Assembly: GCA_020024595.1 (NCBI GenBank)
Contig: JAHHTO010000035.1
Location: 1-17,512 of the forward strand
DNA: 17,512 nt
Origin: Schaedlerella sp.
GTDB taxonomy: Bacteria > Bacillota > Clostridia > Lachnospirales > Lachnospiraceae
Direction: 5' to 3'
The position numbers were made by a program, and so were the translations under genes. Position 1 is the stretch's first letter, and each line of letters begins with the position of its first letter. Below, one piece after another: positions 15,794-17,512 of this stretch. The notes under the pieces were generated by a model. That model was not told the origin of the DNA. It saw nothing but the letters and a program-made list of their open reading frames with translations, and ran no database searches.

Positions 15794-16282
15794 TTAGCAC
15801 TTTTCATATTTCGTAAAAGCATACTCCAGATCAAAACATGTCTGTTCTTCGCTTGTTTCTGTCATCTTCCACTCATCCATCGCATCCAGATTTGGAAAAT
15901 ACGTATCTGCTTCATAAGCGTGGTCTATTTTCGTAATATATGCCGTATCACAATATGGAAGCATCATACGATAAACACTTTCTCCCCCAATGATATAGAT
16001 TTCCTCCGAGTCATACTTTTTAAGTTCCTCCAAAAGTTCCTCTTTTGTATGAACAATAACTGCGTCTTTGACCTGATACCCCTGGCTTCCTGTCAAAACA
16101 ATGTTGGTTCGATTCTTAAGCGGCAGTCCATTTGGAAAACTCTCCAATGTCTTGCGTCCCATCACTACCACATGCCCATTTGTTGTTTCACGGAAAAATT
16201 TCATATCTGCCGGAATACTCGTCAAAAGACGATTCTTATTCCCAATTGCCCAATTACTATCTACTGCTGCGATTACTTTCAT
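15794..16282 (-). CDS. folA: dihydrofolate reductase
   Basis: 162-residue DHFR, NADPH-dependent reduction of dihydrofolate to tetrahydrofolate. Features: N-terminal MKVIAAVDSNWAIGNKNRLL, the catalytic Asp26 in SIPADMKFFRE, VVVMGRKTLESFP for NADPH binding and EIYIIGGESVYR near the middle. The usual Trp before the active-site Pro is replaced (LLTSIP), a common variant. GGAGG lies 8 bases before the ATG and overlaps the thyA stop region. It begins 12 bases after thyA, and the pair works together: ThyA makes dihydrofolate and FolA recycles it. Confidence 0.96.
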   Translation of the reverse strand: MKVIAAVDSNWAIGNKNRLLTSIPADMKFFRETTNGHVVVMGRKTLESFPNGLPLKNRTNIVLTGSQGYQVKDAVIVHTKEELLEELKKYDSEEIYIIGGESVYRMMLPYCDTAYITKIDHAYEADTYFPNLDAMDEWKMTETSEEQTCFDLEYAFTKYEKC

Positions 16283-16294
16283 TTTCTTTACCTC

Positions 16295-17143
16295 CTACAC
16301 TGCGATTGGAATATTCTTAATCTGCGGATGTGTCTCATAGTTTTCCAATCGTATATCGTCTGTTGTAAATTTATAGAAGTCCTTAATCTCAGGATTCAAC
16401 CAGAACGTCGGCGCCGGAAGTGGTTCTCGGGAAATCAGTTCCTGAATCAACGGAATATGACGATCATATATATGGGCATCCGCAATCACATGCACAAGCT
16501 CACCAACCTTCATGTCGCACACCTGTGCCAGCATATGAAGGAGCACTGCATACTGACACACATTCCAGTTATTCGCCGCTAGAACATCCTGAGAACGCTG
16601 ATTTAAAATCCCATTCAACGTCAGCTTCTCGCTGTCCTTTTCTTTTGTTACATTGAAAGTCATACTGTATGCACACGGATAAAGATTCATTTCATGCAAA
16701 TCCTGATGTACATATATATTCGTCATAATACGTCGACTGTATGGATTATGTTTTAAATCATAAATTACCCGATCCACCTGATCCATCATACCCTCTTTAT
16801 ACTGATGCTTTACCTGCATCTGATAGCCATATGCTTTTCCGATAGAACCATCTTCATTCGCCCAGCTGTCCCAGATATGACTATTCAGTTCATGAATGTT
16901 ATTTGATTTCTTCTGCCAGATCCACAGCAACTCATCTGTACAACTCTTAATTCCGGTACGACGTAAAGTCAGTGCAGGAAATTCCTTAGACAAATCATAT
17001 CGATTTACAACTCCGAATTTTTTAATGGTATATGCCGGAGTTCCATCTTCCCACACCGGACGGACTTTCTCTCCTTCCGTACTTGTTCCATTTTCAATAA
17101 TGTCTTTGCACATATTAATAAATACTCTATCTGCGTTACTCAC
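16295..17143 (-). CDS. thyA: thymidylate synthase (Bacillus ThyA-like)
   Basis: Folate-dependent thymidylate synthase, dUMP plus methylene-THF to dTMP plus DHF, 282 residues. The nucleophilic Cys lies in NLYPCAYSMTF, followed by NQRSQDVLAANNWN (phosphate-binding Arg-Ser and substrate Asn) and DAHIYDRHIP. The N-terminal part (GTSTEGEKVRPVWEDGTPAY) is longer than in E. coli ThyA and resembles the B. subtilis ThyA type. The start is taken as GTG at 17143, since GGAGG lies 8 bases upstream and MSNADRVFINMCKDIIENG is the usual beginning; the frame is open further upstream to 17221. It is followed closely by folA. A TATAAT at 17202-17207 inside the preceding MarR gene has no good -35, so a separate promoter is uncertain. 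Confidence 0.95.
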   Translation of the reverse strand: MSNADRVFINMCKDIIENGTSTEGEKVRPVWEDGTPAYTIKKFGVVNRYDLSKEFPALTLRRTGIKSCTDELLWIWQKKSNNIHELNSHIWDSWANEDGSIGKAYGYQMQVKHQYKEGMMDQVDRVIYDLKHNPYSRRIMTNIYVHQDLHEMNLYPCAYSMTFNVTKEKDSEKLTLNGILNQRSQDVLAANNWNVCQYAVLLHMLAQVCDMKVGELVHVIADAHIYDRHIPLIQELISREPLPAPTFWLNPEIKDFYKFTTDDIRLENYETHPQIKNIPIAV

Positions 17144-17186
17144 TCTTGCTTCCTCCCTGTCATACATCTGCATATATAAAATCTTT

Positions 17187-17512
17187 TCACGGTTCTGAAA
17201 TATTATACAGTACTTTCTCAAGCACTCTGCTCAACGATTCCACTTCCTTTTTACTCAGCCCGATGGTAAGACGCTTGTCCAGTTTTCTCCTGTCTGCATC
17301 CATCTTCCGTTGGATATCATACGCCTTCTCTGTCAGGTAAATATTCTTTTTTCGCTTATCTATGGTATTCGGTACACAAAGAATAAATCCCTTTTCTTCC
17401 ATCCTCTTAAGAATTCCCGTTACTGTCGGATTCTTCAGACTCAGGCTTCTCTCCACATCTCTCTGATTCACTTCTTCCTTATTTGTATGAAACAAATAAT
17501 CCAACACTGCGC
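17187..17512 (-). CDS. MarR family transcriptional regulator, N-terminus outside window
   Basis: C-terminal 108 or so residues of a winged-helix MarR-type regulator. The frame runs off the right end of the window; the first in-window candidate start is only an internal GTG. The recognition region (NQRDVERSLSLKNPTVTGIL), followed by KRMEEKGFI and the wing DKRKKNIYLTEKA, is typical. The last residues form the C-terminal dimerisation helix. It is 43 bases upstream of thyA on the same strand. Ligand and targets cannot be told; no clear operator palindrome is seen nearby. Confidence 0.9.
   Translation of the reverse strand, partial: AVLDYLFHTNKEEVNQRDVERSLSLKNPTVTGILKRMEEKGFILCVPNTIDKRKKNIYLTEKAYDIQRKMDADRRKLDKRLTIGLSKKEVESLSRVLEKVLYNISEP

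Noticed and set aside
1..17512. CRISPR array, insertion sequence, prophage or tRNA genes
   Set aside because: No regularly spaced repeats, transposase-like ORFs, integrase or cloverleaf-type sequences were seen on either strand.

Overview
The window looks like chromosome from a low-to-medium GC, anaerobic, Gram-positive gut-type bacterium, most likely Lachnospiraceae or related Clostridia. This rests on strong AGGAGG-type ribosome binding sites, sigma-A-like promoters, a T-box leader, a purine riboswitch, a Bacillus-type ThyA and protein sequences typical of that group. I see no mobile element, CRISPR array, rRNA or tRNA gene.

Left part (1-4126, + strand): four genes of the anaerobic purine/ureide catabolic type. 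They are ygeY (5' end cut off by the window), ygeW (carbamoyltransferase family), a RidA enamine/imine deaminase and carbamate kinase. They end at a perfect 18-bp inverted repeat that serves as a terminator in both directions. From 4144 to the right end every gene is on the minus strand. The first gene met there, read towards the purine operon, is guanine deaminase (guaD). It is preceded by a complete purine riboswitch aptamer with a C at the specificity position (guanine type). Its terminator re-uses the 3' half of the aptamer, so guanine binding should switch guaD ON. This is the most interesting item in the window: guanine would induce its own deaminase, giving xanthine for the neighbouring purine-degradation pathway.

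Middle part (5766-10958, - strand): a putative secreted/membrane propeller-like protein with a lysine-rich linker, a SAM methyltransferase with its own extended -10 promoter, the redox chaperone HslO (Hsp33) and glutamine-dependent NAD synthetase.

Right part (11036-15058, - strand): branched-chain amino acid synthesis. A consensus promoter drives a T-box leader whose specifier codon reads GUA (valine), followed by ilvB, ilvN and then ilvE, which also has a promoter of its own and a terminator. Beyond it (15058-17512, - strand) lie a partial MarR-type regulator, thyA, folA and a YhhN-family membrane protein in the same direction, the nucleotide/folate group.

The two cis-acting RNAs (guanine riboswitch and valine T-box) give the clearest regulatory logic: catabolic guaD is expected to be induced by its substrate, while ilvBN(E) is expected to be induced by uncharged tRNA-Val.
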